Assembly: GCA_030690945.1 (NCBI GenBank)
Contig: JAUYFM010000068.1
Location: 1 to 64,000 of the forward strand
Source of the DNA: Smithellaceae bacterium
GTDB taxonomy: Bacteria; Desulfobacterota; Syntrophia; Syntrophales; Smithellaceae
DNA: 64,000 nucleotides
Direction of reading: 5' to 3'
Shown here: positions 46,410 through 55,011 of the stretch, piece by piece
Layout: each line of letters starts with the position of its first letter
Position numbering within the stretch: position 1 is the stretch's first letter
Made by a program: the position numbers and the translations under genes
Notes under the pieces: generated by a model
What the model saw: the letters and a program-made list of their open reading frames with translations, nothing else
What the model was told of the DNA's origin: nothing
Databases searched by the model: none

Positions 46410-47024
46410 ATGTTGAATGTCGGCTTAACAGGCGGTATCGCCTGCGGAAAATCCACCGTCGCGCAAATGTTAGTCCGTCTGGGCGGTCATCTGATTGATT
46501 TTGACAAACTGGCGCACGAAGTGCAAGATCCGGAAAAGTCTGCCTGGCACGATGTTGTCAACTGCTTTGGCTCGGAGATTTTGCAGCCGGATCGGAAAAT
46601 AGACCGCAATAAACTGGCGGCGGTTGTTTTCAACCATCCGGAAAAACTCCGGACGCTCAATGAGATCGTTCACCCGCGTGTGTATGAAGCGTGGCGTCTT
46701 CGACTGAAAGATATCGAAGTACAAAACCCGCAGGCCATCGTTTTTTCGGATGTGCCTCTCTTGTTTGAAGGCAGGATGCAGCATTTGTTTGATCTGACGA
46801 TTCTGGTGATGATTGAACCTGAAGAACAGATCAGACGCCTGATGGCGCGCAATCCTATCAGTTACGGGGATGCATGCGTGCGTCTGTCTTGTCAGATGCC
46901 GATTCGTGATAAAGTCCGGCTGGCGGATATTGTTATCGACAATGCATGTTCTGTTGCAGAAACCGAAAAACGCGTGACGGATGTGTGGCGGAACCTATCG
47001 GAACGGGAAAAGAATAAAAAATAG
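46410..47024 (+). CDS. coaE: Dephospho-CoA kinase
   Basis: This 204-residue enzyme carries out the final step of coenzyme A synthesis. The P-loop is GLTGGIACGKSTVAQ (about 5-19); DFDKLAHEVQ, IVHPRV and DVPLLFEG are family segments. It starts 3 bases after the coaX stop, and its weak ribosome-binding site fits translational coupling. Confidence 0.95.
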   Translation: MLNVGLTGGIACGKSTVAQMLVRLGGHLIDFDKLAHEVQDPEKSAWHDVVNCFGSEILQPDRKIDRNKLAAVVFNHPEKLRTLNEIVHPRVYEAWRLRLKDIEVQNPQAIVFSDVPLLFEGRMQHLFDLTILVMIEPEEQIRRLMARNPISYGDACVRLSCQMPIRDKVRLADIVIDNACSVAETEKRVTDVWRNLSEREKNKK

Positions 47025-47063
47025 GGGGTTCAAGTATCCTGTCGATTGACCCATGCAATGTGC

Positions 47064-47108
47064 CAACTTGCATAAGCAAAGCAAATGAAGTATAAAAAAG
47101 GCAAGTTG
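47064..47108. promoter_or_regulatory. Inverted repeat upstream of the histidine kinase gene
   Basis: Perfect 8-base arms CAACTTGC and GCAAGTTG are 29 bases apart and end 47 bases before the start codon. A weak promoter-like pair, TTGACC and TGCATA 17 bases apart (47046-47074), overlaps the left arm. It could be an operator for autoregulation. Confidence 0.35.
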
Positions 47109-47154
47109 TTTTACTATTGTAACCAAGGAAATCGCATTAAATTATGATGCTGCC

Positions 47155-48618
47155 ATGATTGTTTCTTATTATATTTCATTTCCGTGGAAATCCTTTTTAG
47201 TCAGGGTGGTTTTGCCAACCGTCCTGACGGTTGTGCTTTTCATATCAGCGATTATTTTTTTAATCGTTCCCACCATAGAAAAAAACAGTCTTGACCGGAA
47301 GCGGGAAATGATCCGGGAGCTGACCCATTCGGCCTGGAATATTCTGGCCAAGCTCGAAAATGATGAGCGGCAGGGCCTGCTCACCCGCAAGCAGGCGCAG
47401 AGCCAGGCCATTGATCAAATCAGCAACCTGCACTACGGTCAGTCGGAGAAGGACTATTTCTGGATAAACGACATGAACCACCGCATCGTCATCCATCCCT
47501 TTCGCAAGGACCTTATAGGCAGTGACTTGAGCGACTATAAGGACCCTGACGGCAAGCGCGTCTTCGTGGATATTGTCAACATCGTCAAGGAAAAGGGATC
47601 TGGCTACCTTGAGTACCAATGGCAGTCCTATGGTAACGTGGATCTCGTTTTACCGAAGATTTCATACGTCAAGGGGTTTACGCCCTGGTCCTGGATCGTC
47701 GGCACCGGCATTTACATCGAGGACGTTAAATCAGAGATGCAGGAGCTCACGGCAAAGGTTGTCAAAATTTCACTGGTTATTCTCCTGCTGATGTTGCTGC
47801 TTCTCGGCAGCATCATCAGCCAGAGCTATCAGACGCACAAAAAGCAGCGCGAGGCGGAGGATGAGCTTAAAAAGACTCAGTCGAGCCTTTTTCTTTCCGA
47901 AAAGCTTGCCTCCCTGGGAAGGTTGTCGGCCATGGTGGCCCATGAAATCAATAATCCGCTTTCCGGCATTCTCTCTTATGCAAAGCTTTCCACGCGCTAC
48001 CTTGGGCAGGAGACAATCAGCGCGGAAACAATCGCGTCAACCAGGGAAAATCTTTCCTTCATTGCGCTGGAGGCCAAGCGGTGCGGCGATATTGTCAAAA
48101 ACCTGCTGCTGTTTGCCAAACGCTCCATGGGCGAGGTGAAAGAGGCGCACATGAATGAGATCATCGACGTCAGCGCCAAGGTTATTGATCACAGCGCCAG
48201 GATGAAAGAGCTGGATCTGATCTCCGAGCTTGACTCAGGAGATGATCTTATTGAGTGCGATGCCGGGGCCATCCAGCAGATACTGGTGGCGCTGATTGTC
48301 AATGCCATGGAGGCGTCACCCAAGGGGCAGAAAATAATCATCCGGACCGAATACCAGGACAAGGCGACCCTGCGGTTCAAGATCATTGACTTCGGCGCGG
48401 GGATTCCCAGAGATGTTCTGCCGTATATCTTTGATCCGTTTTTTTCAACGAAAGAGTGCGATAGCAAAAGCCTGGGGCTGGGGCTTTCGGCCGTGTATGG
48501 CATTGTTCAGCACCACAAAGGAACCATCACAGTTGATTCAGTGGTGGGAAGAGGGACGGAGTTCACCATAACGCTTCCCCGGACGCAAAAACAGCATTCC
48601 CGGCAGGAGACACATTAG
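47155..48618 (+). CDS. Cache-domain sensor histidine kinase
   Basis: This 487-residue membrane sensor has two transmembrane segments (about 12-34 and 200-222) enclosing a periplasmic single Cache domain with KDYFWINDMNHRIVIHP and GYLEYQW. The cytoplasmic part has a HisKA domain with the phospho-acceptor His in MVAHEINNPLSGIL and an HATPase domain with ALIVNAMEASPKG, DFGAGIP and GLGLSAVYGI. Such Cache domains often bind small organic acids. The response regulator gene begins 17 bases after its stop. Confidence 0.92.
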   Translation: MIVSYYISFPWKSFLVRVVLPTVLTVVLFISAIIFLIVPTIEKNSLDRKREMIRELTHSAWNILAKLENDERQGLLTRKQAQSQAIDQISNLHYGQSEKDYFWINDMNHRIVIHPFRKDLIGSDLSDYKDPDGKRVFVDIVNIVKEKGSGYLEYQWQSYGNVDLVLPKISYVKGFTPWSWIVGTGIYIEDVKSEMQELTAKVVKISLVILLLMLLLLGSIISQSYQTHKKQREAEDELKKTQSSLFLSEKLASLGRLSAMVAHEINNPLSGILSYAKLSTRYLGQETISAETIASTRENLSFIALEAKRCGDIVKNLLLFAKRSMGEVKEAHMNEIIDVSAKVIDHSARMKELDLISELDSGDDLIECDAGAIQQILVALIVNAMEASPKGQKIIIRTEYQDKATLRFKIIDFGAGIPRDVLPYIFDPFFSTKECDSKSLGLGLSAVYGIVQHHKGTITVDSVVGRGTEFTITLPRTQKQHSRQETH

Positions 48619-48635
48619 GCAGGAGTTTGTGCAGC

Positions 48636-49985
48636 ATGAGACCTTCAGACATTGGAATACTGGTTGTTGATGATGAGGCATCCGTTCGTGATGCGCTAGG
48701 CAAGTGGTTTAAATTTGACGGCTACCGCGTGGATATGGCCGCGGACGCCAATGCCGCCCTCCGGAAGCTTCAGGACAACCCCTGGGACATAGTGTTTCTG
48801 GACATCAAGATGCCGGGCATGGACGGCCTTGAGCTTCAGCGCAGAATCAAACAAATTGATAAAAATATCATCACGATCATGATTACGGCCTTTGCCTCCG
48901 TTGACACAAGCATTCAGGCACTGAAAGAGGGGGCCTTTGATTATATTGTAAAGCCCGTTGATCCCGATGACATGAGCCATCTGATCAGAAACGCTCTTGA
49001 GCAGCGTAGACTTCTGTCTGAAAACATTCAGTTGCGCAGGCAGATTGAGGAAATATCATTCCCCGATGAGATTGTCGGAGAAAGTCCGGCTCTCAAAAAG
49101 GTCATGGAAAAGGTTGTAACAGTGGCCCAGACCGACTCAACAGTTATGGTCCGTGGTGAAAGCGGAACGGGCAAGGAGCTTGTCGCCCGCGCCATTCACA
49201 GCAACAGCAACCGGCGGTATTTTCCCATTATCACCATCAACTGCGGGGCCTACACGGAGGGGCTTCTGGAAAGCGAGCTGTTCGGCCATGAAAAAGGCGC
49301 TTATACCGGCGCGCTTTATCGCAGGCGCGGCAAGCTGGAAATGGCGGACAAGGGAACGGTTTTTCTCGATGAAATCGGCAATATCGGGGTCAAGATGCAG
49401 ATGGATCTGCTTCGCGTCATTGAAACCAGGCAGTTTACGCGCCTGGGCGGAGACAAACTTATCGATGTTGACTTTCGCATCATCTGCGCCACCAACAAAG
49501 ATCTGGAAGCTGCGGTGCGCGATGGCTCCTTGCGCGAGGACCTGTACTACCGGTTGAATGTTTTTTCCATTGTGATTCCGCCGCTTCGGGAACGCAAGTC
49601 CGACATTGCGCTGCTTTCCCGGAGTTTTGTCAATAAATACGCCCAGTCCATGAATAAGAATGTGGCGGACCTGACCCCGGAAACCCTGGAAATGCTGATG
49701 CGCTACGATTGGCCGGGCAATGTCCGCGAGCTGCGCAATGTCATTGAGCGGGCGATGGTGGGCGCGCGGGGAAACATGATCGAAGTGAAAGATCTGTCCT
49801 TCCCCTTTACGCCGGTTAATGGCGAGGACCCGGGCGACCAGGACTCTCTGGAGGATATGGAGAAGATCCACATTAAAAGAATTCTGGAACGAACCGGCGG
49901 CAACATTGCGCAGGCTGCCGGCATTCTTAAAATCAGCCGTTTGACCCTGTATAATAAAATCGAAAAGTATCAGCTCAAAAAATGA
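48636..49985 (+). CDS. Sigma-54-dependent response regulator (NtrC/AtoC type)
   Basis: This 449-residue regulator has a receiver domain (about 1-120; phospho-acceptor Asp in IVFLDIKMPG), an AAA+ domain (about 140-370; Walker A GESGTGKE, Walker B GTVFLDEIG) and a Fis-type helix-turn-helix (about 405-449). The sigma-54 contact loop reads GAYTGA, not the usual GAFTGA. It should activate sigma-54 promoters when phosphorylated by the neighbouring kinase. Start 48636 follows CAGGAG; an in-frame TTG at 48627 is less likely. Targets are unknown. Confidence 0.93.
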   Translation: MRPSDIGILVVDDEASVRDALGKWFKFDGYRVDMAADANAALRKLQDNPWDIVFLDIKMPGMDGLELQRRIKQIDKNIITIMITAFASVDTSIQALKEGAFDYIVKPVDPDDMSHLIRNALEQRRLLSENIQLRRQIEEISFPDEIVGESPALKKVMEKVVTVAQTDSTVMVRGESGTGKELVARAIHSNSNRRYFPIITINCGAYTEGLLESELFGHEKGAYTGALYRRRGKLEMADKGTVFLDEIGNIGVKMQMDLLRVIETRQFTRLGGDKLIDVDFRIICATNKDLEAAVRDGSLREDLYYRLNVFSIVIPPLRERKSDIALLSRSFVNKYAQSMNKNVADLTPETLEMLMRYDWPGNVRELRNVIERAMVGARGNMIEVKDLSFPFTPVNGEDPGDQDSLEDMEKIHIKRILERTGGNIAQAAGILKISRLTLYNKIEKYQLKK

Positions 49986-50006
49986 CACCGGCGTGCATGT
50001 CTGATT

Positions 50007-50570
50007 ATGGCTTTTATCTACATTGTGTCCATCAAGTCGGCGGACCCTTTCTGGCGCAAGCCACTGGAAGCGGGCATCCAGAAAACATTCGGCATCGAAA
50101 CGCGGTTTGTGACAGACTGGCGGATCGATCTCCCGAAAACCTACGACAGCGCCCGCGGTCAGTACAATTCTTCAGGCATCCTTCTGCAGCTTATTGAAGC
50201 TCCCCCCGCCGATGCGGTTAAAATTCTCGGCGTTGCCCAGGCGGACCTCTTTATACCCATCCTGACGTTTGTTTTCGGGGAAGCGCAGCTCGACGGCATT
50301 GGCTCGGTTGTGTCCCTGCACCGCCTGAACAATAAATATTACGGTCTGCCGGAGAATCAAATGCTGCAGACGGAACGCCTCGTCAAGGAGGCGATTCATG
50401 AGCTTGGGCACACATTCGGCCTGGTGCACTGCACGTATCCGGCCTGTGTACTGAATAAGTCAACCTATGTGGAGGATATTGATCAGAAGTCGCAGGAGTT
50501 CTGTAAGGAATGCCGGCAGGATCTGGAGATTATGCTGAAGGGTCTTCGGTTCGGGAAGACAATTCGATAA
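50007..50570 (+). CDS. amzA: Archaemetzincin-family zinc protease
   Basis: This 187-residue predicted metzincin carries the extended site HELGHTFGLVHC (about 130-141) followed by the cysteine pattern CTYPACVLNKS and C-terminal FCKECRQ. Archaemetzincins usually show CVM at this point; here it is CVL. It starts 21 bases after the sigma-54 regulator and may be co-transcribed with it. Its 3' end overlaps the convergent gene by 41 bases. The natural substrate of this family is not known. Confidence 0.88.
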   Translation: MAFIYIVSIKSADPFWRKPLEAGIQKTFGIETRFVTDWRIDLPKTYDSARGQYNSSGILLQLIEAPPADAVKILGVAQADLFIPILTFVFGEAQLDGIGSVVSLHRLNNKYYGLPENQMLQTERLVKEAIHELGHTFGLVHCTYPACVLNKSTYVEDIDQKSQEFCKECRQDLEIMLKGLRFGKTIR

Positions 50571-51330
50571 TCCGGTCAAACTGTTCGGAGGAAAGCATGT
50601 CGGCAAAACCCGTGATCTGTTCGCCTCCATCCTGAAGGGTTTTGCCCAGCGATTCTCCGCCCGAACTGAGCATCGCAGCGCCTGCCTGGGCAACAACCTG
50701 TTCTTTTTCCTGATACCACGCCATAGCTTTCCTGCCAAACAGGAGTGTTTTTAACTCATGTTCGAGGTTTTCAGGCTGGATAGTCACAAGCCACCCCTCT
50801 TCCCAGGGATCGTGTGCGAGCAGATGAGGATTCTTCTTTAATCGCTGGTTTGCTAAATGGACGGCTCCTGTAAGAGGGGAGATGAGCTGCAGGATGTGTT
50901 TTTCCTGGATGATGTGGGCGAAGCACTGGCCCTGGGTGACAACTTCGCCCTCCTGGGGGAGCACAACCGTTTTAATCTGCAAGACCAGTTTTGCCAGGAT
51001 GCCGTCGATGCCGATGCGAACCTCGTCAGGATTTTCAACCTTTGCCCAGCAGTGATTCCGATGATAGAACAGAGCGGCTTTCGCCTGCGGTGCAGGTTCA
51101 CTGCTCGGCGTGCCGGAATCATGAGCCGGTTGGGGTGCGGTCTTGCCGCCTGGAACAGCCGCCTCGTTGCGCATGGCCTGATCGAAGACGCAATCTTCGC
51201 AGCGATAATCGTGGGTGCAGAGTTTATACGAGATCAGCCCGGCGGTCATCCAGATACACTTCATTTCCTCTTCGGGAATCATGTGAAATTCTTTTTTTCT
51301 CATTGCCAGCTCATCTTTTTTTTGTTTCAT
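50530..51330 (-). CDS. GcvH-like lipoyl-domain protein with N-terminal cysteine motif
   Basis: This protein is about 266 residues. An N-terminal segment WMTAGLISYKLCTHDYRCEDC contains three closely spaced Cys. An Ala/Pro-rich linker leads to a glycine cleavage H-type domain (about 90-205; FYHRNHCWAKVENPDEVRIGID). At the lipoyl site the sequence is IIQEKHILQLISPLTG: the lysine is at the right spacing from SP, though neighbouring residues differ. A Gly/Ser/Gln-rich tail follows. The start is uncertain (51330 or 51303). Role unknown; it may be a signalling or scaffold relative of GcvH. Confidence 0.65.
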   Translation of the reverse strand: MKQKKDELAMRKKEFHMIPEEEMKCIWMTAGLISYKLCTHDYRCEDCVFDQAMRNEAAVPGGKTAPQPAHDSGTPSSEPAPQAKAALFYHRNHCWAKVENPDEVRIGIDGILAKLVLQIKTVVLPQEGEVVTQGQCFAHIIQEKHILQLISPLTGAVHLANQRLKKNPHLLAHDPWEEGWLVTIQPENLEHELKTLLFGRKAMAWYQEKEQVVAQAGAAMLSSGGESLGKTLQDGGEQITGFADMLSSEQFDRIIELSSRTEDPSA

Positions 51331-51353
51331 ATGGCGCCATGACGGTTCAGGTT

Positions 51354-51391
51354 GTTTCTGGCCGCCCCCGCAGGCGGGGGCGGCCAGAAAC
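51354..51391. repeat. Perfect 18-base-pair palindrome
   Basis: Arms of 18 bases (GTTTCTGGCCGCCCCCGC and its complement) are separated by only two bases. It lies between the OFA transporter stop and the GcvH-like gene, both on the minus strand. There is no T run, so it is not a standard terminator, though it could still stall transcription. Confidence 0.7.
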
Positions 51392-51399
51392 ATGTCGCT

Positions 51400-52734
51400 T
51401 TATTTTTCCTTCTTCTTGTCTTCTTCGATTTTTTCACCACCGTCAGCCATGGTTAAGCCAAGCTGCGGCTGAAGGATAGCACCTTCGGGAGCGGGGGCAA
51501 ACGCCGGTGACTTGAGCGTCAGGGTGAGCACCGTGCCCAAAATGAGCAGAATGGCCGCAACCGTAAAGGACGAGGTGAAGCTTCCCGTGGCTGCGGTCAG
51601 CATCTGCTGCATTTTGCTCAGGATAAATCCGCCCATGCCCCATGCTGTGAACAAAATGCCGTAGTTCATGCCGAATGATTTCAGTCCCCATGTGTCCTTG
51701 CTTAAGGCCGGGAACAAAGACAGGTTAGCGCCGTAATTGACGCCAAGAAAGGTTGCCAAGAGCACGATAAGAAGCGCACTTGTTCCCTGTCCGCCCACAA
51801 GAGGAATTGCAACAATCATTAAAAGCGCCTGGAACGCAAGAACGCCGGCAAGCGTTGTCGTTCGGCCGATTTTGTCAGAAATGATGCCTGCCAGAATACG
51901 GCCTGATGCATTCCCGATAGCCAGGATCGCCACCGCTATAAAAGCGGTCTCGCCCATGCTTTTCTTCGCCATGCCGCTCAAGCTTCCGATAACCATGAGA
52001 CCTGTGCCCGCGCCGATGAAATAGATAACCCAGAGCAGCCAGAACGTGGGAGATTTCATCATCTCGGTCGGGGTTGCATTGTTTTGTGGCGCTGCATTTA
52101 TTTTCTGCTGAGCGGCCGTCCCGCCCGGAACATACCCTGCCGGAGGATTAACCAGAAACATCGAGAGAGCACAGACAACAATGATGAACGCGATTCCCAG
52201 AATCATCATCGACTGGTGGATTCCGACTGTTTTCAGGAGGTATTCAGAAAGCGGGGCAATATACACGGATGCCAGGCCAAAGCCTGCAACTACAAGACCT
52301 GCGATCAATCCGGTTTTTGCGGCAGGAAACCATTTGATTGCGGCAGGCGTTGTGGCTGAATAGCCGAATCCAATACCTGAACCAACCATCAGGCCGAAGC
52401 CCAGCACCCAAGCGGCATAAGAAGTTGTCTGGGAAATCAAGAGCATTCCCAGGCCAACCAGAATGCCGCCAATAAACGCAGTAATCCGCGGGCCTATTTT
52501 ATCCTGGCATTTACCCGCAAGAATCATTGAAAAAGCAAAAGCAAGAAGGCATATCGAATACGGATCGTTGAGCTGGGCAATATCCCAGTTAAAAGCTCCC
52601 TCGCCGCCTGCCTTGATTGATTTTTCTATGCCGCCTTTAAAGATACTCCAGGTGTAAAGAACACCCAGCGCCAGGTTGATACCAAGCCCGGCAGACGTAA
52701 CCATCCATCCTTTGTTTTTAACTCCCTCTGTCAT
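51400..52734 (-). CDS. OFA-family MFS transporter (formate/oxalate-type)
   Basis: This 444-residue major facilitator protein has 12 predicted membrane segments. Family cues are GVLYTWSIFKGG at the N terminus, the motif AGKCQDKIGPR between segments 2 and 3, and NYGANLSLFPALSKD later on. OFA members exchange or export small carboxylates. Its central loop and charged C-terminal tail (EEDKKKEK) are distinctive. AAGGAGG precedes the start. Exact substrate is unknown; formate or another syntrophy-linked acid is plausible. Confidence 0.85.
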   Translation of the reverse strand: MTEGVKNKGWMVTSAGLGINLALGVLYTWSIFKGGIEKSIKAGGEGAFNWDIAQLNDPYSICLLAFAFSMILAGKCQDKIGPRITAFIGGILVGLGMLLISQTTSYAAWVLGFGLMVGSGIGFGYSATTPAAIKWFPAAKTGLIAGLVVAGFGLASVYIAPLSEYLLKTVGIHQSMMILGIAFIIVVCALSMFLVNPPAGYVPGGTAAQQKINAAPQNNATPTEMMKSPTFWLLWVIYFIGAGTGLMVIGSLSGMAKKSMGETAFIAVAILAIGNASGRILAGIISDKIGRTTTLAGVLAFQALLMIVAIPLVGGQGTSALLIVLLATFLGVNYGANLSLFPALSKDTWGLKSFGMNYGILFTAWGMGGFILSKMQQMLTAATGSFTSSFTVAAILLILGTVLTLTLKSPAFAPAPEGAILQPQLGLTMADGGEKIEEDKKKEK

Positions 52735-53589
52735 AATAAGCCTCCTTTAGTGCCTAAGAATTTTTTTGCGGCTTCATTTTGCCGCGTTGTGTTTTTCCAT
52801 GGTGATCCAGTTCCATTCATCATTTCAGCAATAACAATTACAACAAGCGTGCCATTATATTTTATGTTGAAATAAACGCATTTTTGGACGCTCAAAAGGG
52901 ATGCTGGAAATCGAAAAAAACCTGCTCTTCTTTGGAAGATTTTTTCGTTGCAGGCCGGCAAAGAAAAGCCAGCCGGGCAGGGTGGCGCCAATTGACATCG
53001 GATGCAAGCAAAAACAATGTCTTGGAGGAATAAGTTTTCCGGCAAATTAACAGATGTGGAGATTGGATATGACATTGACCGTGCAAGCAATTTCTGGCAG
53101 GATCATTTATCAAAACAGCGCAAAATTCAGGCAGGGTAAAAAATGTTTTTTAAAGATCATTTTAGTTTGGCAGATTGTCTGGTCGCATGTACAATTTATA
53201 TACACAAAAAAAACACTAAAAGAAGACATTTGTAATAAAGTGAAGCTTCTCAAGCGGTTAACATAAAAAATTGGCTGTAAAGAATATGTACATCATTTGT
53301 TAATATTATTTACAAAGTAATTTTAAAATTCAAAATAATATGCTATGCGTCGCAGGAAAAATTTGAGGGTGGACAGAGAAGCAAATCTGAATAAGCAAGT
53401 ATCTGGTTCGAAAAAGACCAGGTCAAAATATTTAAGAAATCTCTGAGGCGGTATTTTGGGAGATGAAAGGAGCGTAGCGGCTTAATGGGGATAAGGCATG
53501 TTCATTTTAATAGATAAAAAGCGGTCGAGTAAGAGAATGCTGAAACCAATAAATCAGACTTTAGGAACAGATAAGACAAGGAATGAATA
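52735..53589. other. Large gene-free divergent region upstream of the SulP block
   Basis: This 855-base A/T-rich gap lies between the OFA gene and the first SulP gene. I see no convincing gene; frames at 52731-53090 (minus) and 53054-53266 (plus) lack ribosome-binding sites and protein-like composition. A good promoter at 53167-53195 implies an untranslated leader of nearly 390 bases for the SulP gene. Within it are weak hairpins, for example CTGGT/ACCAG at 53403-53421 and ATCTC/GAGAT near 53440-53465. Confidence 0.55.
53167..53195 (+). promoter_or_regulatory. Sigma-70 promoter of the SulP block
   Basis: TTGGCA and TACAAT are separated by 17 bases, each close to consensus. The first SulP start codon is 395 bases past the -10 element. 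Confidence 0.6.
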
Positions 53590-54924
53590 ATGAGTAAAAA
53601 AATTGATACATCTTTGCCAGCAAACAGCAGCAACGCGGAACCGCAGGGCAAGCCGGATTCTGCGGCTTTCCAGTCCAGGTACTTTGCCCGCGACCTGCAG
53701 GCCGGAATCATTACCGGCGTGATGGCCGTCGCTCTGTCCATAGGCATTGCCATCATGTCCGAATATCCCATCAGGGTGGGTCTGGCGACGGTCGCCTTTG
53801 CCAGTTTTATCGCCTGGATCACCGCCTGGTTCCGGCCAGGAAATTATGTTGGCAGCCCCGGAATTGCGGCTGGGCTGGCGCCTTTGCTGGCCATGGGTGT
53901 GTCATCTTTCGGTCTGCAAAATATGGCGTTCATTGTTTTCATCACCGCCTGCATGCAGGCGGTGATATGGAAGTTCAATCTGCAAAAATATATTCTGAAG
54001 GCAGTGCCCAGCTACCTCGTCGAGGGTTTGCTCGCGGGCATCGGCCTGCAGATCGCAATGAAGTTTTTGGGGTTCGCCTATGAGATACCCGCCGGGCAGG
54101 TGACAGAAGGCGTGTTCCTTAATGCCGCGCGCATTCAAATGATTCTGATTTCGCTTGCCGGCTTTGTCCTGTTCGTGGTTTTGTTTTCAAAATTTCAGGC
54201 AAAACAGCCGGCGGTTCCCTATTTCGTCATTATCATTGCGGGTGTGATTGTGGCACAGTTTGTTTCCGTACCAATGCTGCAAATTAAGAGCGTGGATATT
54301 CGTCTCGCCCTGCCGCTTCCGAATTTCGATGGCGTGCTGATCTGGCTGTACGCGATCGGTTTTGCAGTGGTGCTGGCTGTCGTTGACGTGGTTGAGCAGG
54401 TGATGAGCAACGCCGCCATTGAGAAAATCGATCCGCTAGAGCGCAAGTGCAACAGCAACAACAGTCTGCTGGTCATCTGGATAGCCAATATGGGCGCCAG
54501 TTTTTTCGGAGGCATGAAGAATCTGGACGGTTTGGCCAAGAGCACGACTAACAGGCTTGCCGGTGCCCATACAAAATTTTCTGTTCTGATCATCGGTATA
54601 GTCGTCACTTTCTTCGTCTTTTTTTCGCAGTATCTGGAATATCTGCCGAAGTTCGCTCTGGCGGCCATTATGATTTTTACCGGCTGGAAAATGATTCTGG
54701 GGCTCTGGCGTGTCGTCGATCAAGGACCTTACGAGCTGATGCTCGCCTTGCTGTGCGGTGTTCTGGTCTATGCAATCGGCATCTTCGAGGGACTCTTGAT
54801 CGCGCTGGCCGTGCATGGCATCGTCCATTATCTGGTGTTCAGCCAGGCAGACCATCTGTCAACGAAGGATATTGTCAGAAAATATTTTGACAAGTTTAAA
54901 CATGATACTACGGGTGTGGACTAG
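53590..54924 (+). CDS. SulP-family anion permease, paralogue 1
   Basis: This 444-residue membrane protein has about 10-12 hydrophobic segments and lacks the STAS domain that ends most SulP proteins. The N-terminal YFARDLQAGIITGVMAVALSIGIAI and the IANMGASFFGGMKNLDGLAKSTTNRLAG region match the SulP transmembrane core. SulP proteins move sulfate, bicarbonate or carboxylates. It is the most diverged of three tandem copies (for example SEYPIRVGL for SDYPIKVGL). AAGGA precedes the start. Confidence 0.8.
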   Translation: MSKKIDTSLPANSSNAEPQGKPDSAAFQSRYFARDLQAGIITGVMAVALSIGIAIMSEYPIRVGLATVAFASFIAWITAWFRPGNYVGSPGIAAGLAPLLAMGVSSFGLQNMAFIVFITACMQAVIWKFNLQKYILKAVPSYLVEGLLAGIGLQIAMKFLGFAYEIPAGQVTEGVFLNAARIQMILISLAGFVLFVVLFSKFQAKQPAVPYFVIIIAGVIVAQFVSVPMLQIKSVDIRLALPLPNFDGVLIWLYAIGFAVVLAVVDVVEQVMSNAAIEKIDPLERKCNSNNSLLVIWIANMGASFFGGMKNLDGLAKSTTNRLAGAHTKFSVLIIGIVVTFFVFFSQYLEYLPKFALAAIMIFTGWKMILGLWRVVDQGPYELMLALLCGVLVYAIGIFEGLLIALAVHGIVHYLVFSQADHLSTKDIVRKYFDKFKHDTTGVD

Positions 54925-55011
54925 CGTTTGCTGATGAACCGGCTTTTTTCGTCGCAATGCCAATCGTTCAGACTTTAGCATAGACAATACAAAGGTAAGA
55001 CTAAGGAAGAA

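Noticed and set aside
49137-49988. 283-codon minus-strand frame opposite the sigma-54 regulator
   Set aside because: It is antisense to the AAA+ and helix-turn-helix domains and shows no domain of its own.
53160-53200. Sigma-54 promoter ahead of the SulP block
   Set aside because: TTTGGCAG is present, but the GC of the -12 element is not at the required spacing; a sigma-70 reading fits better.
53054-53266. Small plus-strand frame of 70 codons upstream of the SulP block
   Set aside because: It has no ribosome-binding site and overlaps the promoter at 53167-53195.
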